From the NCBI GenBank assembly GCA_001899635.1, contig MKVQ01000004.1, forward strand, positions 1 to 64,000: DNA of 64,000 bases, written 5' to 3'. This stretch comes from Myxococcales bacterium 68-20 (GTDB lineage: Bacteria > Myxococcota_A > Polyangia > Polyangiales > Polyangiaceae). Shown here piece after piece: positions 1-8,022 of the stretch. The position numbers were made by a program, and so were the translations under genes. The notes below the pieces were generated by a model. That model made no database searches, was not told the DNA's origin, and saw nothing but the letters and a program-made list of their open reading frames with translations. How positions within the stretch are numbered: position 1 is the stretch's first letter; each line of letters begins with the position of its first letter.

Positions 1-1
1 C

Positions 2-298
2 GACATCCCACTCCAGATCGCGGGCAACGACACGCAAACCTGCGCCGTCATGGGCAGTGGACGCGTCTATTGCTGGGGCAGTGAGCAGCCACTACACGAA
101 CGGGGGCGACCGACCCGCGTGCATGGTCTGAGCGGCCCTGCCGTGGCACTCTCGCTGGCCTTCAATACTTCATGTGCGCTCCTACGCTCGGGCGTCGTTG
201 AGTGCTGGGGAAGCAACCTTTTCGGCGCTTTGGGGAGAGGCATCGATGATATCGAGCTCGTCGATTCGCAGCCCGCGCCCGTCTACTTTGAGCGATAG
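2..298 (+). CDS. RCC1-repeat protein, C-terminal fragment cut by window start
   Basis: The frame is open from the first bases of the window, so this is the last 98 residues of a longer protein. It holds RCC1/BNR-type propeller blades: an Ile-Ala-Gly start, then Thr-Cys-Ala, a short turn and V-Y-C-W-G, repeated as S-C-A-L-L and V-E-C-W-G. The Cys-Trp-Gly blade signature is the same as in the RCC1 lipoprotein at 44367-45752. Such proteins are usually secreted or surface-bound seven-bladed propellers; here no catalytic role can be read. The next gene starts 13 bases downstream on the same strand after an AGGAG-type ribosome site, so the two are probably one operon. The start, signal peptide and number of blades lie outside the window. 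Confidence 0.75.
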   Translation, partial: DIPLQIAGNDTQTCAVMGSGRVYCWGSEQPLHERGRPTRVHGLSGPAVALSLAFNTSCALLRSGVVECWGSNLFGALGRGIDDIELVDSQPAPVYFER

Positions 299-311
299 GA
301 GATAGGGGTCG

Positions 312-1223
312 ATGTTTCATCGCACGGTCTATGGTTCACTATCGACTCTCGTGGTCGTCGTGCTGGGCGCCTCGGCGATTCAATGTTCGTCGAGTAGTCG
401 GGACGGGTACGAGGCTCCTCACGCTCCCGATGCCGAGCCGCAGCAGCAGCTCATCTCTCCCGTTGACGCCGCGGCCGAGGCAAACGTCGCGGACGGCATC
501 GACCAAGAGTGCACCGGCGAGAACACGCAGATCTACGTCCTCACACGTTTTCCGTCTGCGATCTACCGGTTCGATCCCGCGTCGCTCACATTCGCGCTCG
601 TCGGCCAGCTCGACTGCCCGACAGGAAAACGCTCAACTTTTTCGATGGCGATCGATCGCCGCGGCAATGCGTGGGTCTTGTTCAGCGGCGGCATGGTCGT
701 CAACGTCCGCCTCTCTGATCTTCAATGTAAGGAAGTCGTGCTGAACAACCGCCCAGCAGACTTGGCCTCCTATGGAATGGGGTTTTCCAAAGACGACTCG
801 AGTGCGGGAGAAAGTCTATTTCTCCACGACTACGCCTTGAACATGGGCCTATTCAGGGTCGATCTCTCGACGCGCGACGTCAGTCGGGTCGGACTGACGA
901 GCGTGGGAGCTGCCGAGCTGACGGGCACGGGTGATGGCAAGCTCTTCGGCTACTACTCGAGCAACGGCGTGATCGCACGCTTCGACAAGACTACCGGCGC
1001 GAGCCTCGAAACCTATCGTACGTCCGCCGTCGGCAAGGGTAGTTGGGCGTTCTCACAATGGGGCGGCGACTTCTGGATTTACTTGGGGGAGTCGGGGACG
1101 ACGTCGTCCGTCCACCGCTACTCGCCGGCAACGGACGAAACTACGATCGCGATAGAGGACACGGGGCTCGACATCGTCGGAGCCGGCTCGTCGACGTGCG
1201 CCCCCTTCAAGCCTGTACAGTGA
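312..1223 (+). CDS. secreted protein of unknown function, probable beta-propeller
   Basis: A 303-residue protein with a hydrophobic N-terminal segment (about residues 8-24) ending in A-S-A-I-Q-C, followed by a Ser-rich and Asp/Ala/Pro-rich linker. The Gln just before the Cys makes this a poor lipobox, so lipoprotein status is uncertain. The mature part (about 65-300) has repeated short blade-like stretches (I-Y-R-F-D-P, F-R-V-D-L, I-A-R-F-D, V-H-R-Y-S-P) spaced as in a propeller of the YncE/SMP-30 general shape. I do not recognise a named family. AGGAG lies 10-14 bases before the ATG. It follows the RCC1-type gene closely and probably shares its transcript. Confidence 0.7.
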   Translation: MFHRTVYGSLSTLVVVVLGASAIQCSSSSRDGYEAPHAPDAEPQQQLISPVDAAAEANVADGIDQECTGENTQIYVLTRFPSAIYRFDPASLTFALVGQLDCPTGKRSTFSMAIDRRGNAWVLFSGGMVVNVRLSDLQCKEVVLNNRPADLASYGMGFSKDDSSAGESLFLHDYALNMGLFRVDLSTRDVSRVGLTSVGAAELTGTGDGKLFGYYSSNGVIARFDKTTGASLETYRTSAVGKGSWAFSQWGGDFWIYLGESGTTSSVHRYSPATDETTIAIEDTGLDIVGAGSSTCAPFKPVQ

Positions 1224-1617
1224 GGGCGGCGTCAAGAACCCCGCACCGAGCCTGTGACCGCGGACTTCGGCCCCGGGGTGCCGTGAGATACATGGACCTG
1301 GCACCGAGCGTCTTGATCCGATAGGCGACCGCCAGGGAGTCCCCGGAGTCGCTCGAGCGAGAGGGGTGGACGGGCCCCATATCTGGATAGCCGCTCACGC
1401 CCCGATCGTCCTCCGCGGCGATTCGGACGCTCGTGTGGAGATTGAAGCCTTCATGTTCGACAGCCCTCACCCGTGCGGGCGCTCGCCTGCGAGGCGCGCC
1501 CGCCGCGGGTGATTGGCGTGGCCGAGGGCACATGACGCCGGCTCGCCTTAGGGCGCGTCGACGGACGTGCACGAGTCTGCACAGCGCTTCGAGGTGTGCG
1601 AGGCGTCCGTCGTTGCG
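1224..1617. other. intergenic stretch holding a transposase remnant
   Basis: About 390 bases between a plus-strand gene and a minus-strand gene that converge here. The only recognisable content is the frameshifted IS91-type transposase fragment at 1270-1455, annotated separately. No intact gene, RNA gene or clear terminator was seen in the remainder. Confidence 0.6.
1270..1455 (-). pseudogene. IS91-type (Y2) transposase remnant, frameshifted
   Basis: Read on the minus strand, the fragment starts V-E-H-E-G-F-N-L-H-T-S-V-R-I-A-A-E-D-D-R, changes frame to give G/R-E-R-L-S-R-Y-G-A-R-P-P-L-S-L-E-R-L, then returns to the first frame for V-A-Y-R-I-K-T-L-G. This order (GFNLHxxVRI, then RERLxRYxARPPLxLERL, then VAYRIK) is characteristic of the central part of IS91/IS801-type rolling-circle transposases, as recalled from the family. 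Two frame changes within about 90 bases and the lack of the N-terminal zinc region and catalytic part show that it is dead. No terminal sequences of the element were identified. It marks an old insertion beside the lipoprotein genes. Confidence 0.75.
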
Positions 1618-2115
1618 CTACTTGGACTCGCACAGCTCATGGGACCGGCATGCGAGGACGCGTGCGAGCTTCTTCACCGGATTGTTGCACTCCTCCTTCT
1701 GGATCGACTGGACGCAGTTGTTCAGCTCCTTCTTGGAGATCCCGCTGGGGCACTCCGTCGCGCTGATCTCGTCGCTCACCTCCGCGCCGATCTTCTTCTC
1801 GCATGCGCCCTTGTCCGCGTAGTCCTTGTCTGGACCGATGTTCTTGCAGTGGGCCTCGCGAGCACACCGCGCGGAGACGATCCCCTTGATCGCTTCCTCG
1901 TTGGTCACCGCGCCGGCCTGCAAGCCGGCCAAAGCAGCCGACTCGGCCTGGTCCGTGTCCTCGGCAGCGGGGAGATCGCTCTCGGACGCACCGAGCCCGG
2001 AGCGCTCCTGCCCCTGGGAAGCTCCTGCTTCGACTTCATCGCTCGCGTCACCGACACAGGCAACGAGCACGATGACGCAGCCTATCGACACCAGAGAAGC
2101 AGCTTTCTTCAGCAT
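1618..2115 (-). CDS. DUF6184-type Cys-rich lipoprotein
   Basis: A 165-residue lipoprotein: Lys-Lys, a hydrophobic stretch and lipobox V-L-V-A-C at about residue 20, an acidic linker (20-75), then a small domain (75-165) with regularly spaced Cys residues. The pattern A-R-C-x-R-E-x-x-C-K-N-I-G, C-x-x-x-I, C-x-x-G-I, L-x-x-C-x-x-x-I and a final C-R-x-x-x-L-C matches the myxobacterial DUF6184 family, some members of which are annotated as lipoproteins near natural-product genes. No biosynthetic genes are visible here, so that association is not supported at this locus. Even Cys spacing suggests disulfides in the periplasm or on the surface. It stands alone, with more than 700 bases of noncoding sequence upstream. 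Confidence 0.75.
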   Translation of the reverse strand: MLKKAASLVSIGCVIVLVACVGDASDEVEAGASQGQERSGLGASESDLPAAEDTDQAESAALAGLQAGAVTNEEAIKGIVSARCAREAHCKNIGPDKDYADKGACEKKIGAEVSDEISATECPSGISKKELNNCVQSIQKEECNNPVKKLARVLACRSHELCESK

Positions 2116-2862
2116 GGCGGCTCACCTCCGCCGGTCTCCGGCTGCAACCGAGGTGCCCGGACCGAGCGCGAGCCACGCCCACCGCAATCCGACGCTTCGG
2201 GTCTCACGCCAGCGATCCCGGCCGCCCGAGGACGAGACGCCGAGAGCCCCAGCGAGAAGGGGAAAATCGAGCTGCACGACCACGACTCGAGTTCGGAGAA
2301 AGCCATGTCCGAGTCGCGGCTGTTCGATCACCGAACTGTCAGGCCACTCCGCGCGTGGTCATCTCGGGCCCCAGCGTACGATCCCGGCACACCGCATGGC
2401 CGACGCTCCCCTGCCTCATCCGAGACAAGGATGTTGGGCTAGGGCTCTCGAGCGCTGCCGAGCGAGAAGCGCCTAGCTCTCGCTTGCTCCGTTGTCCGCG
2501 AGCGGCCGAGCCGTTGGCGCTCGGCTGCGTCTTCCACCTCGTGATCGGGCACGAGGATGAACCGGCAGGTGACCTCGCGTGCAGTCCTCCGCCGCCGTGC
2601 AGCATGCAGTCTTGGTTGAGGAGAAGAGTCGGCGCGAGCGAGCTTTCCCGAAGCTCTTCCCCTGAGCAGCTCTCCATTCCGAGCGTGACAGGGGCCATCA
2701 CCCCCAGGGGTGATGGTGGAGCCGTGGCGAGGCGTGTTTCACTTGAGAATCGTTGAGGGGGCTCGAGTCAGGTGCGGGGCCTGGACGTCGCTACGTAGCC
2801 GCGACGACCGCGGGAGTAGCGGCATCGACGCGGCGCTAGCCGTCAGTCGCAAGGAGACGAAG
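2116..2862. other. long intergenic region, no gene recognised
   Basis: About 750 bases between two divergently transcribed lipoprotein genes. Open frames exist on both strands but have arginine/serine-rich shadow composition, no ribosome site and no recognisable motif. It must contain the promoters of the DUF6184 lipoprotein (leftward) and of the 2863-6428 operon (rightward), but I could not point to a convincing promoter. Confidence 0.5.
2851..2856 (+). promoter_or_regulatory. AAGGAG ribosome-binding site fixing a GTG start
   Basis: AAGGAG sits six bases before GTG 2863. The reading frame is open 153 bases further upstream, but the GTG is directly followed by a basic N-terminus, a hydrophobic stretch and a lipobox, so this site decides the start of the lipoprotein. 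Confidence 0.75.
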
Positions 2863-3660
2863 GTGGGGACACGCCATCAGAGGCGACCGGTTTCGGTGGG
2901 CCGCATCGTACCGCGGCTCCTGGCGACAGTGCTTGCCGCCCAGGCCCTCGCAGGATGCGACGGCATCGCGGACTTTTTCCTGGGCACGTGGGATCCCAAA
3001 GACCCGCCTGCGATTCCGTACATCGCCATCGTCGAGACACCTGGTTTCCCAGGCGACGCGGGCGGCGCGACTCCAAACGTTCACGCGGAGGTGGTCGCGG
3101 GGGGCGTGGGTGGTCCACGCTTCGTCGCGCTCTATGCTCCGGGCGCGTTGTTGTCCCCGATCGGGCGTGAGGGAGTGTGCATGCGCTTCCCGGATCAGGG
3201 AACGCTTCCCATCTCGCTCACGACGGCAGGCGAGGCGGTCGAGGTGTGGGCTGCGCTCGTAACCAGCGACAGCATCCATGCCGAGAACGGCGGAGCCACC
3301 GACAGCGCAGCAGACAACGACTTCACTCGGGACGCAGAAGCAGGGGCGGAGACGACCGACGCCAACGCGAGCGACGCCAGCGCGAGCGACGCCGGTGAGG
3401 AAGACGCCGCACCAATCCGGAGGCCATGCGCGGATCGCACGACCGCTATCGGAACGGGAGACATCATGACGAGCGAGTGCGTGGCCGCAGTGCTGCGCCG
3501 ACTCTGTGGAGTCGATCGCCTAAGCGCGGTGGCGTACGCCGGACTCCTCTCGCGCACGGCCGGTCGTGCCGTGGCGACCGCGGACGACGCTTCCTCCGCG
3601 GACGACGCGTCCGGAGAAGGAGACGCAATGGATGCCAGCGACGCGGCGGGGGACGACTAG
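2863..3660 (+). CDS. lipoprotein of unknown function with Asp/Ala-rich region
   Basis: 265 residues from the GTG chosen because of the AAGGAG site. A basic N-terminus and hydrophobic segment end in lipobox A-L-A-G-C at about residue 32. The middle (45-125) looks like a small beta domain, followed by a strikingly low-complexity Asp/Ala/Ser run (about 135-175), a short Cys-containing segment (180-215), and a second Asp/Ala-rich tail. Such acidic, alanine-rich runs are common linkers in surface lipoproteins of myxobacteria. No family recognised. Its stop codon TAG overlaps the GTG start of the next gene by one base, so translation of the two is probably coupled. Confidence 0.7.
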   Translation: MGTRHQRRPVSVGRIVPRLLATVLAAQALAGCDGIADFFLGTWDPKDPPAIPYIAIVETPGFPGDAGGATPNVHAEVVAGGVGGPRFVALYAPGALLSPIGREGVCMRFPDQGTLPISLTTAGEAVEVWAALVTSDSIHAENGGATDSAADNDFTRDAEAGAETTDANASDASASDAGEEDAAPIRRPCADRTTAIGTGDIMTSECVAAVLRRLCGVDRLSAVAYAGLLSRTAGRAVATADDASSADDASGEGDAMDASDAAGDD

Positions 3661-4868
3661 TGGCCCGCACAGGACATCGCGTTTTCTCCTGCGTAGCCTT
3701 CGCATTGGGTACAGTCGCCGCCGTCTTCCAAGTCGCGGCCAGCTGCGAAGGCACCGCGCGGGCAGCCCCCGAGCGCGTGCCGGATCTCGCGTGGGTCGAC
3801 TACGACGGCTCGTGGGCCGACGGCGAGCCTCCGACGAGTCAGCCCACCATATCGCCGGACGGTGGCTCCAATGGAGCGACCGCCGCCACGAAGAGCGTAT
3901 TCACATCCAACGGCTGCAACGAAGACCTCGTCCTGTGCCTCGACGTCGACGGGAACACACTCGCGCGCGACGACGCCGGGGACGGGCGCGATCGCATTCC
4001 AGTGCCCCGCGTCGGCGACGTGCTTCGCGTGCTCGTGATCGGCAACCGAGCCAAAGTGGCAGACGAGACCTTGGTCGTCACGAACGAGGGCGCCCTAGAA
4101 CCTCGGAAACGATCGTTCGCCACCGCGGACGGCGGGACAGTGACCGCGTCCGAACGCGACGAAGTGCTGATGGAGACATTCATCTCCGTCCCGGACACGC
4201 CCGCCGTGCGCGTCCGACTGCAACGGCTCTCCCCCGACGGCAAGGTCACGCTCGTCGACCAGACCGTAAGGATCTCCGTCGAGAGGCGCCAAGCTTTTCA
4301 CTTCGAGGCGATCCTCCTCGTCCCCGTGATCCCGCGCGGCGTCCGTCAGGTCAGCGCGACTCCACGTCCCGGAAGCAACCTGCGCTTCGTCGACGTCACG
4401 GAGGACGCTCGCGCAACCATAGGCCTCGCGCTCAACTACTTCCCCTTCGGAATATGCGGGAACGGACCGTGGGCCTCCGACGGCAGCTGCAGGAGTCGAG
4501 GGCCTAGGGAGGAGGACGAGCGGCTCGGGCTCAAGCGCTACTTGCTACAACCGCTCGGGCTTCAGGTCGGGACCACGCTCGACTTCAGCCGCGACTCGTT
4601 TCGCGAGTGGTACACCGGACTCGCCTTCGAGGCGGTACGAGGCGCGAGTCTCTCGTTCGGGTTCGCGTACGTGCGAGGGCGCTTCCTACGCCCCGGCTAC
4701 GAGCAGAGTGGTTGGGTCCCCGATGGCGACACGGACAAGATCAGCTACGAGCGAACCATGATCCGACCGTACCTGGGCTTCGGGATCTCACCAGAAATAA
4801 TAGGGACACTTCTCAGTGTTCTGGAGCAAGTGAAGAAGATCGACCCTCCTGATGGGACCAGCCGATGA
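3660..4868 (+). CDS. secreted protein of unknown function
   Basis: 402 residues from GTG 3660, which overlaps the previous stop (taGTG). This start gives a normal signal sequence (about residues 8-30, ending A-A-S-C-E-G; possible lipobox), whereas upstream extensions of the frame are Arg-rich and lie inside the preceding gene. After a linker, residues 80-240 have a beta-rich pattern with a Cys pair (N-G-C-N-E-D-L-V-L-C-L-D) near the start, and residues 240-400 contain alternating aromatic/hydrophobic strands that could be an outer-membrane or beta-sandwich domain. No family recognised. It overlaps the next gene by four bases (ATGA). Confidence 0.65.
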   Translation: MARTGHRVFSCVAFALGTVAAVFQVAASCEGTARAAPERVPDLAWVDYDGSWADGEPPTSQPTISPDGGSNGATAATKSVFTSNGCNEDLVLCLDVDGNTLARDDAGDGRDRIPVPRVGDVLRVLVIGNRAKVADETLVVTNEGALEPRKRSFATADGGTVTASERDEVLMETFISVPDTPAVRVRLQRLSPDGKVTLVDQTVRISVERRQAFHFEAILLVPVIPRGVRQVSATPRPGSNLRFVDVTEDARATIGLALNYFPFGICGNGPWASDGSCRSRGPREEDERLGLKRYLLQPLGLQVGTTLDFSRDSFREWYTGLAFEAVRGASLSFGFAYVRGRFLRPGYEQSGWVPDGDTDKISYERTMIRPYLGFGISPEIIGTLLSVLEQVKKIDPPDGTSR

Positions 4869-5812
4869 ACATCTCACGCCTCGTTGCTCTAGGCTGTCTC
4901 GGGGCTGTCCTGATCCTCGCGCCCGGAGTTCATGCTGACGGAAAGACCATTGGCGCAAAGGCAACAGCCGACGACGGAAAGGCCGTCCAGCGAGGCCACC
5001 AGATCATCGGCCAGTTCCGGGACCTGTTCAACGCATCCGATCTCGACAAGCTCGGCGAGCTCTATACCGAGGATGCCTTGCTGGTCGACGGCCCGCGAAA
5101 GCCGCCGCGCGGTCGCCAGAACGTGAAGCGGTATCTCGGCGGCGTCGTATTGAGCAGTGGTCGGGTGAACCGATGGCATGACGTCGTCTACGAGCTTCCG
5201 AACGCGGCCGTCGTCGAATGGGTGCATTGCTACCCGCGGCAGACGGCGGCCGGGACAGAGACATTCACTCTCCGAGGGGCCGACCTCTTCACGTTCAACT
5301 CGACAGGGCTTGTGAAGCGTCACGACATCTACGCCGACGACGCCCTCTACAAGAAGAAGCTCACAGCGACGGCCGAGGCGTGTCCCGGGGATACGTCAGC
5401 GCGCGTAATTCTAGGAACAGACGCAACGGATAGAGACGCCGCGGCGCTCCTCGCGGGAGTCTGGCCCCACGCGCCATCGGCGGCGCACCCCAAGACCGCG
5501 GGCGCCGAGAAGTTCGAGGACTTCGCGCTGCTCGACACGCCTGGCTCGAAGAAGCCGGACAGCAGGTTCTACGCTGCGATGTTCGGCTCGGTCGTCATGG
5601 GCGCATCGGCTGTCAGGTGGAGCGCAGGCGACACGGTGATCGTCCAGTACACCATGCAGTTTCCGGTCGACGTGCCAGCCCAACCGAGCCTCGGAGTTCC
5701 ATCGATAAAGAGGGGTGCGGAGATCCATGCGCTCGACATCGTCATCACGGAGAACGGGAGCCGGCGCCGGCGCAGCTATTGGAACCGCGCCGAGGCTGAG
5801 AAAGGCCCCTGA
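4865..5812 (+). CDS. secreted protein with SnoaL/NTF2-like domain
   Basis: 315 residues with a cleavable signal peptide (hydrophobic 4-20, cleavage near H-A-D). Residues about 40-160 match the SnoaL-like/NTF2 fold: an opening helix with F-R-D-L-F-N-A-S-D-L-D, then L-Y-T-E-D-A-L-L-V-D-G-P, G-R-Q-N-V-K-R-Y-L-G, and late beta strands including D-L-F-T-F. The remaining 150 residues are a separate domain of unknown type. SnoaL-like proteins are cone-shaped small-molecule binders or enzymes; no substrate can be named. The ATG lies inside the stop of the preceding gene (ATGA overlap), so it belongs to the same coupled operon. Confidence 0.7.
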   Translation: MNISRLVALGCLGAVLILAPGVHADGKTIGAKATADDGKAVQRGHQIIGQFRDLFNASDLDKLGELYTEDALLVDGPRKPPRGRQNVKRYLGGVVLSSGRVNRWHDVVYELPNAAVVEWVHCYPRQTAAGTETFTLRGADLFTFNSTGLVKRHDIYADDALYKKKLTATAEACPGDTSARVILGTDATDRDAAALLAGVWPHAPSAAHPKTAGAEKFEDFALLDTPGSKKPDSRFYAAMFGSVVMGASAVRWSAGDTVIVQYTMQFPVDVPAQPSLGVPSIKRGAEIHALDIVITENGSRRRRSYWNRAEAEKGP

Positions 5813-5816
5813 AGGG

Positions 5817-6428
5817 GTGCGCGCACAAAGGCGAGCCGAAACGAGAATCGCGCTTGTTGGCATCGTCGCGCTCGCATGCACGTGTCACACTCTGCTTGCG
5901 GGCGCCCAGGGGCATGCCACGACTGTCGCGAACGGCGCCTCCACGACAGCGCTCGCACGCGCAGGTCGACAGCCAGTAGAGCTCAACTTCCGCCTCGTGC
6001 CTCTCGTGGGGTATTGCTCGTTCGACGGAACCGGTGCCTTGATGACCCTCCCCTTCGGCGTCTCTCTCGACGCGGCGAACCACACGATCGGCCCCGGCGC
6101 GCGCTGGTTCTCGGTTCATGCGTCGGTCTACGGTCCGGGCATCAACTGGAGCGGGATCAAGAACCCTCGCCCGTTCTACCCAAGCGTCCTCGGAGCCATA
6201 TCCATCGGGCCTCGCATATCGTGGCAGTACGGGGCATCCCCCACCCTCGGCGACGGCGAAGGCACGACGAGCGGGCTGGGTGCGCAGGTCGTCAACCGAC
6301 AGATCTTGTCGGTCGACCTGAGCTTGATGGGCCTCGCGACCGGCGAGATGTTCTATGCGCAGCAAAGCAGCGAAAGCAGTGGTCCACTTAGCGCAGGCTT
6401 CGCCCTCGGCGCTACGTGGATCCCGTGA
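5817..6428 (+). CDS. secreted or outer-membrane protein of unknown function
   Basis: About 203 residues if GTG 5817, four bases after the preceding stop, is the start; this gives a basic segment, a hydrophobic core (residues about 10-28) and L-A-G-A-Q-G as a plausible signal cleavage site. The frame is also open upstream inside the preceding gene. The mature protein is rich in Gly and aromatic residues with alternating strands (L-N-F-R-L-V-P-L-V-G-Y, I-S-I-G-P-R-I-S-W-Q-Y, G-F-A-L-G-A-T-W-I-P) and ends in an aromatic/Pro terminus, as in small outer-membrane beta barrels. Family not recognised. It is the last gene of the 2863-6428 operon. Confidence 0.55.
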   Translation: MRAQRRAETRIALVGIVALACTCHTLLAGAQGHATTVANGASTTALARAGRQPVELNFRLVPLVGYCSFDGTGALMTLPFGVSLDAANHTIGPGARWFSVHASVYGPGINWSGIKNPRPFYPSVLGAISIGPRISWQYGASPTLGDGEGTTSGLGAQVVNRQILSVDLSLMGLATGEMFYAQQSSESSGPLSAGFALGATWIP

Positions 6429-6474
6429 CCAGCCACTCCAATTCGGCACAGTCTCGTACGCTCGTAGCGCGGCG

Positions 6475-7530
6475 CTACGCGGCGAGGCCCTTGCGCTTCA
6501 TCATGTCGAGCAAGGTGGTGCGCTTGATGCCGAGCATGTCGGCGGCGCGCTGCTTGTTGTTCTGCGACTTCTCGAGTGCCCTCCGGATGAGGCGGCTCTC
6601 GAGGGCGTCGACCGCAGCCCGGAGATCGACCATGCCGTCGCCCATGCTCGGTGGGAGCGTGAAGCGATCGTCCCTGGACGCGACCGAATGCGTGAGGATC
6701 GGTACCTCCGGCAAAGCAGCGGCGGCGCGGGCGAGGATGCGCGCGGGAAGGCAGTCCATATCGATCTCGTGGCCTCGAGCGAGGAGCACCGCGCGCTCGA
6801 GCGCGTTCTCGAGCGCACGCACGTTGCCGGGCCAATCGTCCGCCTCGATGAGCTCGAGCACACCTGGAGCGAAGCCGGTCACGTCGGTGCGACCGGTCCG
6901 CTCGGCGCAGGTCTCGAGAAAGTGCAGGGCGAGCGGGCGGATCTCCTCGCGGCGCTCGCGGAGCGGGGCGAGGTGCACGTGGACGACGTCGAGGCGGAAG
7001 TAGAGATCCTCGCGGAAGCGCCCGGCACGGACCTCGGCGGCGAGGTCTCGGTTCGTCGCGCCGACGACACGTGCGTTGCTCCGTACCGGCGTCGTCTCGC
7101 CGATCGGGGTGTACTCGCGCTGCTGGAGGAGGCGGAGCAGCTTCACCTGAGCGGCGGGCGAGAGCTCGCCGACCTCGTCGAGGAAGAGCGTCCCGCCTTC
7201 CGCGGCGGCCACGTAGCCTCGGCGAGCGGTCAGCGCTCCGGTGAACGCCCCCCGCGCATGCCCGAAGAGCTCGCTCTCGACGAGCTGGTCGGCGATGGCC
7301 CCGCAGTTGACCGCAACGAGCGGCCCGTTGCGGCGCGGGCTCATCTCGTGGAGCGCACGGACGGCGACCTCCTTGCCCGTCCCGCTCTCGCCCGTCACCA
7401 GCACCGTGCAGCTCGAGGGCGCAACACGCCGGAGCACGTCGATGGCATCACGCATCGCCTCGCTGATCGCTACGAGGCCCGCGCCCCGACCGCTTCGCCC
7501 CGCATCGAGCTTTTCCGCTGTCCCGTTCAT
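6475..7530 (-). CDS. sigma54-dependent flagellar-type transcriptional activator (no receiver domain)
   Basis: 351 residues: an AAA+ domain (about 20-260) with Walker A G-E-S-G-T-G-K-E (47-54), the sigma54-contacting loop G-A-F-T-G-A (94-99), Walker B G-G-T-L-F-L-D-E (112-119) and R-x-D-L-Y-F-R-L, followed by a Fis-type helix-turn-helix (about 310-351, [11 protein letters not shown]). There is no N-terminal receiver, GAF or FHA domain; only about 18 residues precede the AAA+ domain, so control would come from partner proteins or expression. It sits directly after fliS in a flagellar block, which suggests a FlbD/FlrC/FleQ-like role in class II-III flagellar genes. No gene symbol is assigned because these regulators cannot be separated by sequence alone. 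Confidence 0.9.
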   Translation of the reverse strand: MNGTAEKLDAGRSGRGAGLVAISEAMRDAIDVLRRVAPSSCTVLVTGESGTGKEVAVRALHEMSPRRNGPLVAVNCGAIADQLVESELFGHARGAFTGALTARRGYVAAAEGGTLFLDEVGELSPAAQVKLLRLLQQREYTPIGETTPVRSNARVVGATNRDLAAEVRAGRFREDLYFRLDVVHVHLAPLRERREEIRPLALHFLETCAERTGRTDVTGFAPGVLELIEADDWPGNVRALENALERAVLLARGHEIDMDCLPARILARAAAALPEVPILTHSVASRDDRFTLPPSMGDGMVDLRAAVDALESRLIRRALEKSQNNKQRAADMLGIKRTTLLDMMKRKGLAA

Positions 7531-7594
7531 TCAGGCAAGGAACAACGGCGGACGGTCGCGAAGATTCAACATCGATCGAGATGGGGCCCGGCGA

Positions 7595-7981
7595 TCAACG
7601 CGCCGCTGCGACCGCGGCCCAGGCCTCGCGGAGCGGAGTGAGCGACGCCACGACGTCCGCGAGCGCGGCGCGGTCACGTCCGAGGTTCGCGTCGAAGAGG
7701 CGCCGCTTGCAGAAGCCGTAGAGGGCGAGGAGGTTCTCGGCGAGCTCCGGGGCATGCGTCGGGTCGAGGGTCGCGGCGAGCTCGTCCACGATCGCCATCG
7801 CACGGCCGATGCGATCGCCGGCACGCGCGCGTTCATCGCGAGCGAAGGCCTCGTCCGCCTCGCCGACAAAGCGGAGCGCGCCGTCGTACAGCATCACGAC
7901 GAGCTGCGCGGGAGAGGCGGTGTTCAGCTGGACGCCTCGATAACGGGCGGCGGCAGCGGCAGCGGACATGAGAGCGGACAT
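7595..7981 (-). CDS. fliS: flagellar export chaperone FliS
   Basis: 128 residues with the FliS core: [22 protein letters not shown] near the N-terminus, and four amphipathic helices ending in an Ala-rich tail. FliS binds the C-terminal D0 helix of flagellin in the cytoplasm, prevents its premature assembly and hands it to the FlhA export gate. Length is normal. It lies downstream of fliD and fliC, the usual filament-gene context, and is followed by the sigma54 activator. Confidence 0.92.
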   Translation of the reverse strand: MSALMSAAAAAARYRGVQLNTASPAQLVVMLYDGALRFVGEADEAFARDERARAGDRIGRAMAIVDELAATLDPTHAPELAENLLALYGFCKRRLFDANLGRDRAALADVVASLTPLREAWAAVAAAR

Positions 7982-8022
7982 CGGGACGTTCCTGTCTTGG
8001 TCGTCGAGGCGACGTCGAGCGC

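Noticed and set aside
2339-2701. Minus-strand frame of 120 codons in the long intergenic gap
   Set aside because: Ser/Arg-rich, no ribosome site, no motif; not enough for a gene call.
5817-6428. Possibility that the 203-residue protein starts inside the preceding gene
   Set aside because: The upstream extension is Arg/Ser-rich and antisignal; GTG 5817 gives a normal signal peptide, so the longer form was not used.
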